Notes: generated by a model from the sequence alone, not told the origin. A DNA stretch of 64,000 nt from Akebia trifoliata (GCA_017979445.1 CM030717.1:19827288-19891287), one strand, 5' to 3'. Positions 1-12,500 are shown, numbered from the stretch's first letter. Program-made: numbers and translations.

Positions 1-1645
1 ATTTTATTTGAGAGATTGAAAATTCTAAAAATCGAAAAAATGGAAAAAAGGGTATGAAAAAGTAAAATGTCAAAGTCACACCCATGGGGTGATGTCTGCA
101 TTTTACATTGTTGTGTTGTGTGTAGGTTGGTAGACGGATATCCAGGGATAATGTTATTGGTTGCATGTTTATTTACTTTCTTCTAGCGCGAGGCGTTGTT
201 TACTTTTCTGTTCCGTTATTTATTTTTTGCCGTATGGCCACAGTTGCATGGTAGGAAACTGGATAGCCATTCTCAACCTTGTATTGTTAATTTCTCTTTT
301 TTTTCAAATAAAAATAATATATATATATATATATATATGTAGTTATTTTGTAAGTTGTTAAAGAATATATGAATGCCTGAAGGGATAGTGCGTTATATCA
401 TTCAGAGTGGTGTACTATCCTAAGATGTACGGTAGGGACCACCAAGCTCATACGTGGTATGGGACACGTATGAGAGTGGAGTCACAACTGGAATTCGGAT
501 TATTCCTTTCTATCTTTACCACTGAACTTGTAATGTAAAGGTGGTCTTGTACGAATGGTTTGTTTATTTGGGAATCACATGCATGCCTGGTAAGCATAAA
601 CGAAGATGATTAGTCAGTGATTACTAACAATCTATAGTAGCCGAACGTTCTGACACATCGAAAAGAGATCCATTGCTTACGGTCATATCAAATGGTCAGA
701 CTGAACCGGATAAATGGTTTCGCAAGTGTGGTAAATAGCGACCAACCACAAAATCAGAAACTAATACTTTATTATGAAACACAATGTTCTAACTGGGAGC
801 GATCCAGTCGTGAATCCCAAATCTCTAATTCTACTACTTCACCATTGTGTATTATGTAGATGTTGCTTTATTTTGATATATAAAATGAAATGCATGTTTA
901 ATGTTTCCATTTGGTCAATTAGATTTGTATAAAAATAAAAATGTTTCCATTTGGTCAATTAAATTTGTTTAAAAAGAAAATGCTATAGTGGGTACTGTTG
1001 ATTGATGTAATAGGAGTTTTAAAAAATTTAGTTGCTTATCCCTGGCTATATGTACCAGTTAATCGTAGTTTCTTCTGTAAAACTTTGCATATTTTAAAAT
1101 GATTCAATATGTTTATTCGTTCATGTTAAGAGAGGTTATTGACATAAATTGTTTGCTTCCCTACTAGGTAATCATTGTTACTCACCCTTTTCTTCTCTAC
1201 TTTTTTTAGTTTCAGATTTAGAGCTTGACGAGACAGGTATAAAGCATAACTGAGGATCATCTGGTAAGCCTGATAGACAACCAGAGTTCATCACTTGGTA
1301 AGTATTGGGGCTATACCCCCTAGTGGTGTCGATTTATCCAGGAGTAATATGAATTTTGTCTTAAGTGTTAAGACTTCTGTTAGAGAAGGATGTTTGTATA
1401 ATCTTGTATTTTAGTTATCCTTCCGCACTCTGATCTATCATACGTTATTAGATGTATATAGGCTTCCGCTACTATTATATTTTGTATGTATATATGTAGG
1501 ATTATGTTAGTCGTCTATTAGGTGTAGGTTGAACGCCTTTGAATACTAATATAAACAGAGGAGATCATGCCGAAATTTCGAGGTGCCACCTAATACCTCG
1601 AGATCTGACATGGGGATTTGTTTTAGCATTTGGAGGGGCGCCACA
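1..1645 (+). mobile_element. Tekay/Del-type chromovirus LTR, 3' portion
   Basis: The window opens inside a long terminal repeat. It matches the last 1.65 kb of the LTR at 19564-22552 and, reversed, those at 5187-8635, 26029-28011 and 45981-60424. Shared landmarks are a TA microsatellite near 319-338, the block around 430-480, and an end reading GGGGCGCCACA at 1635-1645. It lies directly against a second LTR 3' end (1646-1994), so it may be a solo LTR inserted into another LTR of the same family or a recombination product. No intact gene is visible in it. Confidence 0.85.
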
Positions 1646-1994
1646 GTACTGGGATATACTCCCTTACTTGTGTTAGTTCGTTCAGGTAGTATTATAAGTC
1701 TTGTACTGAGCGTTAGGACTTTTGTTAGAGTAAAAAATGTTTGTATAATCCTATATTTTGTTTATCCTTCTTCACTCTGATCTACCTTACGTTATTAGAT
1801 GTATATAGACTTCCGTTATTATTATATTTTGTATTTATATATAGAATATTATGGATTTTGTTTATCAGGTGGAATAAGTTGAACTCTTTGGAATGTTAAC
1901 ATAAACAGATGAAACCATTCCAAAATTTTGATATACTACCTAGCGCCTCGAGATCTACATGGGGTTTTGTGTTAGTGTTTCGGGGGGCGTCACA
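1646..1994 (+). mobile_element. Chromovirus 5' LTR, 3'-terminal fragment (element A)
   Basis: About 350 bases repeat the final part of the preceding LTR: GTACTGGGATATACTCCC, the polyadenylation-side AT-rich stretch, the ATAAACAGA block and a terminal GGGGGCGTCACA. It is followed at once by a primer-site remnant and gag/pol remnants, so it is read as the end of element A's 5' LTR. Its upstream part has been displaced or lost. Confidence 0.75.
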
Positions 1995-2006
1995 ACTATA
2001 GAGCAG
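1995..2006 (+). other. Degenerate primer binding site of element A
   Basis: ACTATAGAGCAG directly follows the LTR end. It resembles the initiator-Met tRNA primer site TGGTATCAGAGC used by plant chromoviruses, with a two-base deletion and substitutions. The position is more convincing than the match. Confidence 0.5.
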
Positions 2007-3090
2007 TTGGGGCTCTATTGAGGCCATGAGAGCCAAGGGTACCAATAAGGTCGATTTAGAAACCACAAGCTCCAGTTTACCGACCATCCACTCCCCAGAG
2101 ACCTATATAGGCAGGACCGTTGACATGCTTCACGTGTGGGTAGGTGAGACATATCAAGAGAGATTGCCCTCTTTCACAATCATAGATAAGGGTAATTCAT
2201 AAACCCCATGACAGGGTATATCATATGACCCAAGAGAAGGTACATATTTTAAATGAGGTGTTAGAAGGTACAATTTTAAATTTTAATATTCAGATTCAAG
2301 TGCTATTCAATACTGGTTCTTTTAGGTCTTACTAGAGCTAGAAATTTTTGACACGGGGCGAGTAATGAAATTATCTACACCGTTGGGGGACCGTTAGATA
2401 ACCTAGAAATTATGCGAGATTGTGTAATTAGAATAGAAGACCTGGAAATGATTACTGATCTCATGATACTAGAATTATTGTGATTTCGACATTATCTTGG
2501 GGATGGATTGGTTAATACAGAACCATGTCCCATGTTGATTTCTTCATGAGATCAGTTGTTTTTAGGAGATCGAGATACCCAAGGGTTAAAGTTCAAGGAT
2601 CTAGATAAGGAAGAAATGATTCTCTATACAAACAATTGGAAAATCTGAGAGTGTCAAAGATAGAGACATCAATGAATATGGTAGAGGTAGTCAGCGAATT
2701 TAGAGATATTTTTTCTAGAAGAATTATTGGGTTTGCTGTCGTGTTGTGAGATAAAATTGTTGATTGATTTGCCACCAGGCACGAAGCCTATTTCTATTAT
2801 ACCATATGGAATGGCCTAGGTAAAAAATCAAGAGTTGAAAGCATAGAGTGATGAGCTTACGAGCTTAGGGTTTATGTGACAAAGCTCTTACCATGGGGAG
2901 CATCAATTGTGTTCATCAAGAAGAAAAATGGGTTGCTTTGATTGTGTACTGATTACCCTTTCCGCACACTGATGATCTGTTTGACCAACTATAGGATGCC
3001 ACGTAATTCTTTAAGATTGATTTTTGATCTGGGTACCACCAGTTGAGAATTTGGGAGACGGATATTCCGAATATTGTATTTCAGACGAGG
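2007..3090 (+). pseudogene. Chromovirus protease and 5' half of reverse transcriptase (element A)
   Basis: This is a decayed gag-pol fragment. Most of gag is missing. Around 2285-2350 a translation reads VLFNTGS, a retropepsin motif in which the catalytic Asp of the usual D-T/S-G is now Asn. The protease end and linker continue to about 2560. From about 2670 the RT N-terminus is recognisable in shifting frames: DLPPGTKPISI near 2767, PWGA near 2893, a TDY motif near 2950, and finger/palm residues up to 3090. Many stops and frameshifts interrupt it. The reading breaks exactly at 3090 and resumes at about 18826 with the next RT residues, showing that element B was inserted here. Confidence 0.8.
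3086..3090 (+). repeat. Degenerate target-site duplication, left copy (element B)
   Basis: CGAGG before the LTR start at 3091 corresponds to CCAAG after the LTR end at 18820. Three of five bases match. This fits an old insertion, and the RT frame of element A rejoins across these two points. Confidence 0.5.
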
Positions 3091-5186
3091 TGAAATAACC
3101 CGACACTTTTTCATTAAATAATGAAGAAAAGTCTGATTGATAAATTGGGGATTTTTTGAGAAATGGGAGTCGCCACCTATTTTAAGTCTAGGAACTAAAA
3201 ATAACTCCAATTGTATTTCGATCAATCCATGAATAAAAAAATGGGTAAGAGATCACATTACGAGTTTGGAAGGTGTTAGGTACCAAACCTGGCTGATCAA
3301 GATGATCGTTCTTTATTATGATAAAAAACTAATCTATGGTCAACATACAATGACTAAAGTCAAATTAGGGTCCAATCATCGTCAATCTATATCGGATTTG
3401 CTAAATGAATCTTACGGATAATATTCTCCCAAATATCACATGATTTCTCGAATTTTGTATAAAAAGAAGAATTTATGAAAAAGCCTTCTATATCCCATGA
3501 TCTAAAACTAATTATAAATCCACATGCAAATATTTTTCAAATCAGTAACAATGGAAGTTTGCGAAAATTCTCTATATTAAAAAATTAGAAATATGAAATT
3601 TCTAAATTGATAACTCATGAGGTTTTTAAATTAGGAACATGAAACTTCGTAAATTAGAAATTTACAAATATGATAAGTTCCAAAATTAGAAAAATTTAAA
3701 ATAGTTTTCTAACAATGAAAATTATGAAACCTCCACAGTAGAAAACCCTAAATATGAAAATTTTAAAAATAGCAAATTTATGAATAGGCATTCCCCAATT
3801 AGAAAATTATGAATTTATAAGAATCACCAAATTAGAAATCAACAAAATAATAATGAAAAATTTTACATTATCATGCTTACCAAATCAGAGATTGGCAAAT
3901 ACCAATTCATACAAAAATTTTAATTTAAAAAAAATTTAATATCCATCCAATTCTTAAATTAACCAAACAGGCATGTATACATAACTTTCAATTTTCCAAA
4001 ATAAATATCATTCAACAAAATTCATATTTCTCAAGTTAAGAAATGCATTAATCACAAGGAATAATCTTCAACTCATCACAAATTCCTTGTAAAAATCATA
4101 TGGGACAATTATTCCGAATCACAAAAGTCAAGTCATCACAAACTCACTACATAAATTAAATTAAGCACAAAATGATGAAGTCATCACAAGAAAAAAAATA
4201 GAAATATTTTTCAATCTTAAAATAATACAAAGAGCTTGAATCTCTATCATCACAAATCATATAAATGCAATTTAAACATAATGATTGTTTAGTTGAAAAA
4301 AAATCTCCTAATCCTTTTAATATGCAAAAAATAAAAAAAGATGCATCTCCTCTATTGTGAATTATAAGAAACACAATTAAACATTACATAGCATTGCAAG
4401 CATAAAAAAACATCCTTCATGATAAACTCTATGACGATCATGATGCCAAAAATTAGCATGAAACATTAATGTAGGAACAGATTTAACTATAGAAACACAT
4501 GGAAATAGAGAAAAAAATGAATTTACCATGAAGAATAAGGAGAGAAAGAATAGAATAAAAAAATTAAACTAAAATAAATTTACCTATAGGACTAGATAGC
4601 AGCGAGTTGATTCCTTCAAGTACAACCCAAAAGGCTTATAAGTATTTGCTTGATTACTACTACTATAGGAAGAGACAACGAAGACACCAATGCTAGTTGC
4701 TCTGGCTGTGGTTGTGAACGTTTATTTTGGAGTCATTGGTACAAAAAGAGATGAAGCGAGACTTGGGCTCTTGCTGCTGTAGATATGTGAGAGACGAGGT
4801 TAGAGAAACGGGGTGTTGTGCTGAGACGTGAGGGAGATGAAGGTAGAGAGAGGTATGTTTTGCAAGGCTATGTGAGAGATGAAAGTAGAGAAAAGGGCAT
4901 TTTTATCGATACTATAATGGTGAAGAATGAGATATGAAGTTAGAGAGAGCAACGTTCTTATAGGTACTGTAATGGTAAGAGGAAGAGATGAAGTAGGCTG
5001 AGAAGAATGTGAGAGAGATGAAGTAGACAGAGAATGTTCAGAGATTGAGAGACATGGAGAGGTTGAAAGAGAAGGAGCTTGACAGAGAGAATGGTAGAAC
5101 GTGAGGCAGATGAGGGCCGAGAGAGGGAGCTAGACAGAAGAGGTCTGTGGGGATAGGGGTTGAAAGAGGGAGCTGGACAGTAGAAG

Positions 5187-8100
5187 TGTGGCGCCCCGCC
5201 AAACGCTAACACAAATCCCAATGCCAAACGTCAAGGTACTAGGTGGCACCTCGAAATTTCAGCATGATCTCCTCTGTTTATGTCAGCGTTTCACGGAACA
5301 CAAACCTGATAAACCAATCTATAACAAAACCTGTATATAAAAATGTAGATACAGGAAAATAACAGCGGAAGACTAATTACATCTAACATGTAAGTAGATC
5401 AGAGTGCGGAAGATTTATCAATATACAGGCTTACCAAAACACTCTCACTCTAACAAAATTCCTAAACTCTCCATCCAAAAACTACATACATCTTGGGTGA
5501 AACTGACAACACTAAGGGATGTGGCCCTAGTGCTCACCAGGCAATAAAATCTGATCGTCGATCTGATCGACCAGATACTCCTCAATTACTGCCTCTATGC
5601 CTGCCTCGACAGCTGCAAGTGTTGAAACTAAAAAAAATAGGAAGGAAAGGGTGAGTAACAATGGTTACCCAGTAAGTCCACAGCCAATTCCTACTAATAA
5701 CCCTTTCTAAGCATGATCGAATAAAGCATACTGAACATTTTAATACATGCAAGGTTTTACAAGATAAAATACGATCAACTGGTACATATAGCCAGGGATG
5801 AACAACTAAACAGTTTAAAAATTACACATAACATCAATCATCCATACTCATTATACATTTTCCATTTTATGCAAATAATGTTGACAACATTAGAATAATA
5901 GACATGCTTCTCAGTTTGTAATTCGAAATATAACAACAGATACATAATACAAGTGGTGGAGTATTGGAATTAAAGAGTTGGGATTCACGACTGGATCGCT
6001 CCCAGTCAGGACATGATATTCCCCAATAACATCGTAGTTCCTGATTTTGTGGCTGGTCGTGTCTACCATGCTTGCGGAACCATTTATCCGGCTCAGGCTG
6101 GCCGTTTGACGTGACCGTAAGCAATGGGTCTCTTTTCGATGTGTCAGAACGTTCGACTACTACTAGATTGTTAGTGATCACTGACTAATCATCTTCGTCT
6201 ATGCCTATCAGGCGTGCATGTGATTCCCAAATGACACTCCACTCGTATACGACCACCTTTACAATACACGTTCACTGGTAAAGATAAGAAAGGAATGGAC
6301 CCGGATTCCAGTTGTGACTCCACTCTCATACGCGTCCCATACCACGTATGAGTTTGGTGGTCCCTACCGTACATCCCAGGATAGTGTACCCCTCCGGATG
6401 ATGTGACGCACTATCCCTTCAGGCATTCACAAACCCTTTAACAGCTCACAAAATAGCTACGTATATATAGTTTTTTCATTTAAAACAAAAGAGAAATTAA
6501 CAGAACAGGGTTGAGAATGGATATCCAGTTCCTACCATGCAACTGTGGCCACCCGGCCTAAAATAAATAACAGTACTCAGCGCACGCGCTAACATAATCG
6601 AAAATAAACATGCAACCCTTTCATTAATAACCTGGATATCCTTTCACCAACCTACTACATACAACATACAATGTAAAATGCAGACATCACCCCTCGGGTG
6701 TGATTCTGACATTTTACCGTTCATTCCCTTTTCCCATTCTCTCGACATTCTCACTTTTCATCTTTTCAAATCAACCATTCATTTCCAATCTTTCAAAGTC
6801 ATTCTTTTTGTCTTTCCATTGAAAACTATCAAAGTTTATTAAAAAATAAAGTCCCAGCGATGCTCGGGATCAAGGCTGTTAAAAATAGAGAAAGCTGGTG
6901 AAAATTTGTTAAGTGTCAGAAACTCAATTTTTTAAAGTTCTCGAAATTGAAAACGGATTTTTCGAAATGAAAGTCTCGCTCACGAGATTCGACACCATAT
7001 AGTTTTTGTAATCTAATTCAAAGTTACGCGAAAGTTATTACATTTTGAAAACTTGTCGAAAACGTCAAAAATTACGTTTTGTTCTTGAAACCAAAATTTG
7101 GATTTCGATCCTTTGAGATTTGGATCTTAAAACTATTCCCATTATTCCGAAATGGGGGGTAAAACCTTAATTTCATTAAAGAACTTAAAGTAAATGGAAA
7201 GTAAAGAGGACATTTACTTAAATGTTTTTAATGAAATAAAGGGTGAGAAATAGTGTATAAGGTGTGAGGAGGTCAAGCCAAGAGTCAGAACACTGTTCTG
7301 GTCAAAACTGTGTCTGTCAGTGGCAGAATCAATATTCTGTCGGTGGAACCGACAGATTGGTCATCGGCAGATGTCGGTGGGACCGATGGTCCTGCCGCCA
7401 GAACAAATTTTCTACGGTTTCTTGATTTCGTCGGTGGCAGAAGCAACATTCTGTCGGTGGGACCGACGGAATGCCTTCGGTAGGTGCCGGTGGCACCGAC
7501 CCTTCCCACCTACAGCCTGAACCTCACTCGCGATTTTTGGGTTTTTCGATCCCTTTTTCGATTTCTTCTTCCATTCTTCGAACCATTCGACCCACCCACG
7601 ATTTTGTTATCAAAATTCGATAAAGTATAATCAAAATACCTACTTCTACCATGAATTTGAAATCAAACACCAATTTCTACGATTTAAATGCAAACAATAA
7701 GTTTTGTTTCAAAACCCTAAATGCACATTTCATAAATCTAAAGCTACCAATAAGAATTGGAAGTCCCTTACTTGGTTGTGGACGCCAAGGATACAAGCTA
7801 GCACTACCAATCAGGGTTGGATGGCTCGAGAGTCGAGGTTGGGCTGACTTGGATGCCAAATAAGCAAGGGTTTGCAAGGTATCCGACAATGACGTTCTCC
7901 TTCGCTTCTACAATGAAGTATAGACCTAGCTCCTAACTCGATGAAGCCCTCAGATGGAATGTGTTGGGGTTTACTCGAGCTACCCGGCTGATTTTGATGG
8001 AGGATGGAGAAAACGAACAACCAAAGGTGGTGAAGTTGTAGCCCTCATCGTGGCCGACAACTTTGCCTTCTTCGTCGAGGTTCAACTCGGCTTCGTTCGC

Positions 8101-8635
8101 GCACAAACTTGACAGAAATGGGTCGAAACCCTAGGGTGGAGAAGTGGCTGTCGTTTGGGGTTTTCTTAGAGAAGAAGAGGAAAGAATGAAATAAAAGAAA
8201 TCAGATTCTTTTTTATAATAAAGCTGAGGGGCATACTTGTAATTTCCCCCTTATTTCTAGTTTCGATCGTAACTTAACTATTCGGACTCGGAAAATGACA
8301 AACGAATATACCATTTCGAATAATTTTTCGATTCGGATCTAATGGTGTCATCAAATTTTTTCGATTCTCGCTCTAACGAAATTCCACTATTTTGAGTCCC
8401 ACTTAACACAAAATTCGAGGATTCTATAACTTCTCTATCCGAATTCGAATTCGGACTTGCTTACAGGCTAATGTATATATTTCGATCCTTTTAATCTAAT
8501 GGCGAAGTTGATTTTCCTCGAAATTAATCATAACAAGATCCGAGTATTTTACTCTAAGTCTCTCCTTCGATATTTTCTTCCAAATCTCCCCATTTAATTT
8601 CCTCGAGATATGAGTTGAAAATCCGGGGTGTTACA
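5187..8635 (-). mobile_element. Solo chromovirus LTR inside the LTR of element B
   Basis: A complete 3449-bp LTR: on the minus strand TGTAACACCCCGGA at 8635 to GGGGCGCCACA at 5187. It is flanked by perfect 5-bp duplications AGAAG (5182-5186 and 8636-8640). The sister LTR of element B carries the empty site near 17472-17481, confirming both borders. No internal region remains, so this is the product of LTR-LTR recombination. It is about 460 bp longer than its relatives at 19564-22552 and 45981-60424; part of the excess is the hairpin cluster at 7336-7503. Confidence 0.93.
7336..7503. repeat. Cluster of TCGGTGG-ACCGA hairpins inside the solo LTR
   Basis: Four inverted repeats in a row: TCTGTCGGT-GGA-ACCGACAGA (7336-7356, perfect 9-bp arms), TCGGT-GGG-ACCGA (7374-7386), GTCGGT-GGG-ACCGAC (7453-7467), and GTGCC-GGT-GGCAC near 7485-7497. 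The other full LTRs of this family in the window do not show this stretch. Confidence 0.75.
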
Positions 8636-10000
8636 AGAAGTTTGTGGAGATGAAAGCTGAGAGATGATGTTGCAGTAGTTACGTGAGAAATAGTGAGACG
8701 TGGAGAGAAGAACTCTGTGATGAGAAAGACACCTTCTCTTTAAAAGGTGAGAATAAGGAGAAAATCAATAGGGAGGGAGAGCTTTTGGTCATTGTAGCAT
8801 GGAGAGAGAACTTTGGAGGTTGTTGCAGTAATTACCATTTTTGAAGAGAGCCCTCAAACGTTGGAAAAGAGAGACATTTTATAGAATTTTTTTGTTCTAT
8901 TTTGGGTTTTTTTGGAAATTTTTTTATATCTCTTTCTTTTTTCTTTTTACACGTTTTTTCCTTCTTTTTTTCTTTCATTTTCCATTCTTCTTTCTTAAGT
9001 AAAAGAATCAGAGTGGTGATCCCATGCTACTTGCCTTAATGGTCCTCCTATAATTGATTGAATTTACAGTTCTATTTTGATAGGTTAGCTTTAATTTTTA
9101 TCTTATTTTATTGATCAATTTTTGGGTTTGTCGATTAGATTTTAATTAGTAATTAAATTTTAAATCGATCTGTTGATCAAAATTTGATTTTAATTTGATT
9201 GCCTGATTGGATTTTTATTTCGCTTTGATTGGTTGATTGGATTTTAATTTTAAATTTATTGGTTGATTGATTTTTAATTTTTAATTGGTTGAGTAATTTT
9301 TGATGTGAACTTCAATTTGATTTTGATTAAATTTGATTGCTTGATTAAATTTTAATTGTTTGATTTTTAATTTGAGTTTGATTTTTAATTTAAATTTTAT
9401 TTTCATTAGATTGGATTTTTTATTCAAATTTTATTTTTATTTTTTATCATGTTTTTCTTTCAAGGTCTCTAAGTCAAAGTTGGACATTGAGGGGCATTTC
9501 GATCATTTTTGTAAATTTTTTTAAATTCTTCTGTTTTTATCGATTTAGGTCCCGTTAGATTCGAAATCATATTTTTAATGCAATAGAGGTATTTTCGAGA
9601 TTTTTCAAAAATTCGAAATTCATGAAGGGTATTTTTGTCATTTTGGTGATTTTTGCTGGATTTTACGAATTTTGGCATGATGTTTTTTTCTGTCCCAACG
9701 TAATTATTTCTAAGTTTCAAGATTGCATTTCTTAGCGTACTAAGGTCTCCAACTTATCGAAATGTGTAGTGAACCTAAGCGTACATGCTTGCTAAATCTA
9801 GTGTCAGGTGCAGTAATCCTAAGCATGCATAAATTTTTATATTCAGTCGTAATGAGTAAGAGAGATGAAAGGACTAGAAACGAAAAAAGTAAAGGACAAT
9901 ACTCATAAGCCTTCGAGTTCTTTGCGCTTATCATTTGGAATTAACGGTGATTAAGTGACGAATTGTCCAATTAGGCAAATATCAAAATGGGGTGTCTATA

Positions 10001-10013
10001 GATGCCCTTCTTT
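10001..10013 (-). other. Polypurine tract of element B
   Basis: On the minus strand AAAGAAGGGCATC abuts the 3' LTR start (TATAGACACCCC). It matches in place and form the tract of element C (AAAGAGGGGCATC). This is the priming site for plus-strand synthesis. Confidence 0.75.
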
Positions 10014-10385
10014 GATAGAGTGTGGAAACAAACTAGATGACCAATTTATTATGGTAGATAATGCACATCTGAATACCAAAGCCAGTGACAGCTTATTTTG
10101 TAGCTTGATTCGACAATTTGTCGAAGCGTCTAAATTCTTGAGGGTAAGCTCTCATTGGATTACAAATTGTCAAATCCTTGAATTTTGAAAAACTCTCCTT
10201 GATAAATGCAAATACAATGGGAGTGCACGTGTGTACAACAGTGTAATGATGATTTTAAAAAGGTGCAACTACATTCTACGCATTTATGTTAGGAGGATAA
10301 CAAACTTAACAATGTAAAATTAACATAGATTCTGAGCAAAACTTGAGAAAATTATAATTAACAATTGACTGGTATTGAGTAAAAT

Positions 10386-10665
10386 CTAAGCATAAGGTTT
10401 GAGCATAATCTAAGAAAAATTTGAGAAAAAAATTTAGTGGGTTTGAGCAAAATCTGAAGAAAAAAAATCTCATCGGGTCTGAGAAAAATCTCAACGGGGT
10501 CTAAACAAAATCTGAGAAAAAATCTTAGTAGGTCTGAGAAAAATTTAAGAAAAATCTCAGCGGGTCTAAGTAAAATCTGAGAAAAATCTCAGTGGGGTTT
10601 AGGCAAAATCTGAAAACAAATCTCAGCAGGTTCGGACGAAATCTAAGAAAAATCTCAGCAATGTA
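10386..10665 (-). repeat. 33-bp hairpin tandem array in the 3' UTR of element B
   Basis: Units recur near 10476, 10509, 10543, 10575, 10608 and 10641 (spacing 32-34). The best units hold CTGAG-n6-CTCAG, for example near 10577-10592. Others have one wobble or mismatch (CTGAG with CTTAG, CTAAG with CTCAG). On the element's own strand the units contain ATTTTTCTCAGATTTTGC and are homologous to the 33-bp units of element C at 55274-55900. Confidence 0.75.
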
Positions 10666-11635
10666 TACGTAAAATTTAAACATAATTGAGCATAATTTGA
10701 TAAAGGGTTTGAGAAAAAATTAAGAAAAATTGGAGTAAAATCCTACTCCACAGGAACCTTTTTTTTATATAGAAAATCCTTAAAAAGAATCTGAAAATTT
10801 TTGAATAAAACTTGAAGGCTAGGAATACTTGTGTGAGACTAGGAATCTTATTTTACATGTTTCGAAAAAAGTCTGAGTTACCAACGAGTTTGAAAATACT
10901 TGTATCCTCAAACATGAACTTGAATAAACACTTGAAAAGAAAGTTCAAAAGCATTAGAAACTTCTATTCAAGACATATTTGGCCTCTTATTCAATTTTAA
11001 CACATATTCGAAATCGACCTTGGATCATTATCTTTCTTTTTCAAATTAAAGAATATCAAGGTTTTTCTTATTTCAATAAACCTGGTTTAAAAATATCTAG
11101 ACTTATTGAGATGGTCAATTTTTATTAGGTCAAGTTTGCTCGTCCAACAACTTGAATACCCAAAACATTACAAACATAATAAGGATTTCTTCAACTGAGA
11201 TGAATAAGGTCTTCTACGGTTGATATGAAGCAAACTCTTTCTGAAACAAACTGTCCCTATCTTAAGATGGCAAAAAATAGATGAACACGTCTAACTCGAG
11301 TGATGACATCCTTAAAAATTTTTAGATCCTTAAAAGTATCATATGTGCAACTTTGAATAGATGAACATTTTTTGAATAACTCAAAATTTAATGAACATTG
11401 AAAGTTTAGATTTTTCTTTCGAGGTTTGAAATTAATTTGTCATTCTCCCTTTCAGATCATTTGGTCAAATGAACTTCCTTTGAAAGTCACAGATGATTTT
11501 GATGTCTTCTAAGTTTTTATCAGTTTGGACCTCGATATTGTCCTTTGTTTGAACCTTTTACTACAATACGGACTGTGAATGAAGCTTTTTAGATTGCACT
11601 TACGAAATCTTATTTGATAGTGTTTTAACTTTTGC
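10666..11635. other. Non-coding 3' region of element B
   Basis: AT-rich sequence between the 33-bp array and the two-tier hairpins. Short open frames near 10812-11000 have no recognisable content. I see no gene, RNA gene or clear repeat here. Confidence 0.5.
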
Positions 11636-11803
11636 CTAGATCACCCTTCTGAATTTTCAATTTAGCAGATTACGCAAACTTTTTTTTTATGTTCTTCTTT
11701 TTGCTTAGATCGCCTTTTTAGGTTTTCAACCTAACGAGCTTCGATTTTTTGATTTTTTTGCCTTGACTTTTGCTTAAGTCGTCTTTACGAATTTCTAACC
11801 TAG
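11636..11803 (-). repeat. Three two-tier hairpins in the 3' UTR of element B
   Basis: On the minus strand: TTAGGTTG-cap-CGATCTAA at 11734-11705, CTAAATTG-cap-TGATCTAG at 11665-11636, and a weaker one at 11803-11774. All have a 14-base cap. The cap of the first is AAAACCTAAAAAGG, which can itself pair CCT with AGG. Pairing of the 8-base arms is complete with G-T wobbles in the first, and has one or two mismatches in the others. Confidence 0.75.
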
Positions 11804-11927
11804 CAGGCTTTTACTTTTTTTTTCGACAAATTTTTCTTAGCAATAGCATGAACTTTCCTTGAGCATTTTTCGTGATACCTAAAAGGACTTTTTAAGTAGG
11901 CTTAGGACTGGTTTAGAAAGAAAGGAT

Positions 11928-12240
11928 ATGGGGTTCAAAATCTCAAAAAATGCCCCTAGTCTGACATGCTATCTATTTCGAAGTAATAATTTATTTTTTC
12001 TAAATGCCCCTAATTTGGCATTCTTACTTTTTCTCTTCTACACTTTGGATGAAAGATTTTGCTTTAAAAAACACTTCCGTCTTTATTCATTTTTTCTTTG
12101 TGTTCATTTTGACGAGTATAGATTTTTACATTTTTGTAGAATATTTTTTTTAGACCAGGCTTGAAGTAATTTCTCAAGTTGCCTACGTACCCGAATTTAG
12201 TTTTGGGATCATGTTTGAACGCAGTCTAAACTATCCTCCC
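11928..12240 (-). other. Conserved post-integrase block of element B
   Basis: On the minus strand the segment around 12240-12150 translates as DPKTKFGYVGNLRNYFKP. Element C has DPKILGYLGNLRNYFRP at 53938-53990. Both elements follow it with AGGGGCATTT motifs (here two, at about 11950 and 12006). Whether this was ever protein or a conserved RNA is not clear; stops surround it in both copies. Confidence 0.6.
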
Positions 12241-12349
12241 CTAGGTTGGTTGGTGTGGTTTAAGAAAAAAATGGCTATCTTTCCCTGTAGGATACAAGGG
12301 GCTAGCAAAGGAAATTTTTGAAAAGGGTAAGATCGAAAAAATGCATTAG

Positions 12350-12500
12350 CCAAAAAAAGGCCTTCTTAAATAATGTATCGCATAATCTGGTCAGGGTTGG
12401 TTAATCTCTTTGCCTTGTTAGGTCTCTTTGATGGTGAATGGTCTGTCCCAGTTGGGCTCAAACTTTCTTTTGTGGAACTTTACATTTTTGGATGAGTAGT
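12350..12500 (-). pseudogene. Integrase C-terminal remnant (element B)
   Basis: A minus-strand translation gives a short stretch resembling the Tat integrase C-terminus (KVKFHKRKFEPNWDRPFTIK), followed by stops. It marks the end of pol. The catalytic core and all upstream RT and RNase H sequence are absent. Confidence 0.65.

Larger units (their letters stand above)
3091..10000 (-). mobile_element. 3' LTR of element B, interrupted by a solo LTR
   Basis: It begins TGAAATAACCCG on the plus strand and ends GGGGTGTCTATA (ancestral CA now TA). The sequence runs parallel with 15368-18820 over its whole length apart from the insertion at 5187-8640. Internal landmarks are a G/A-rich stretch of degenerate 'gagagatgaag' repeats at about 4735-5186, and a T/A-rich stretch of 'gattggattttaattt' repeats at about 9050-9450. 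No gene is visible. Confidence 0.88.
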
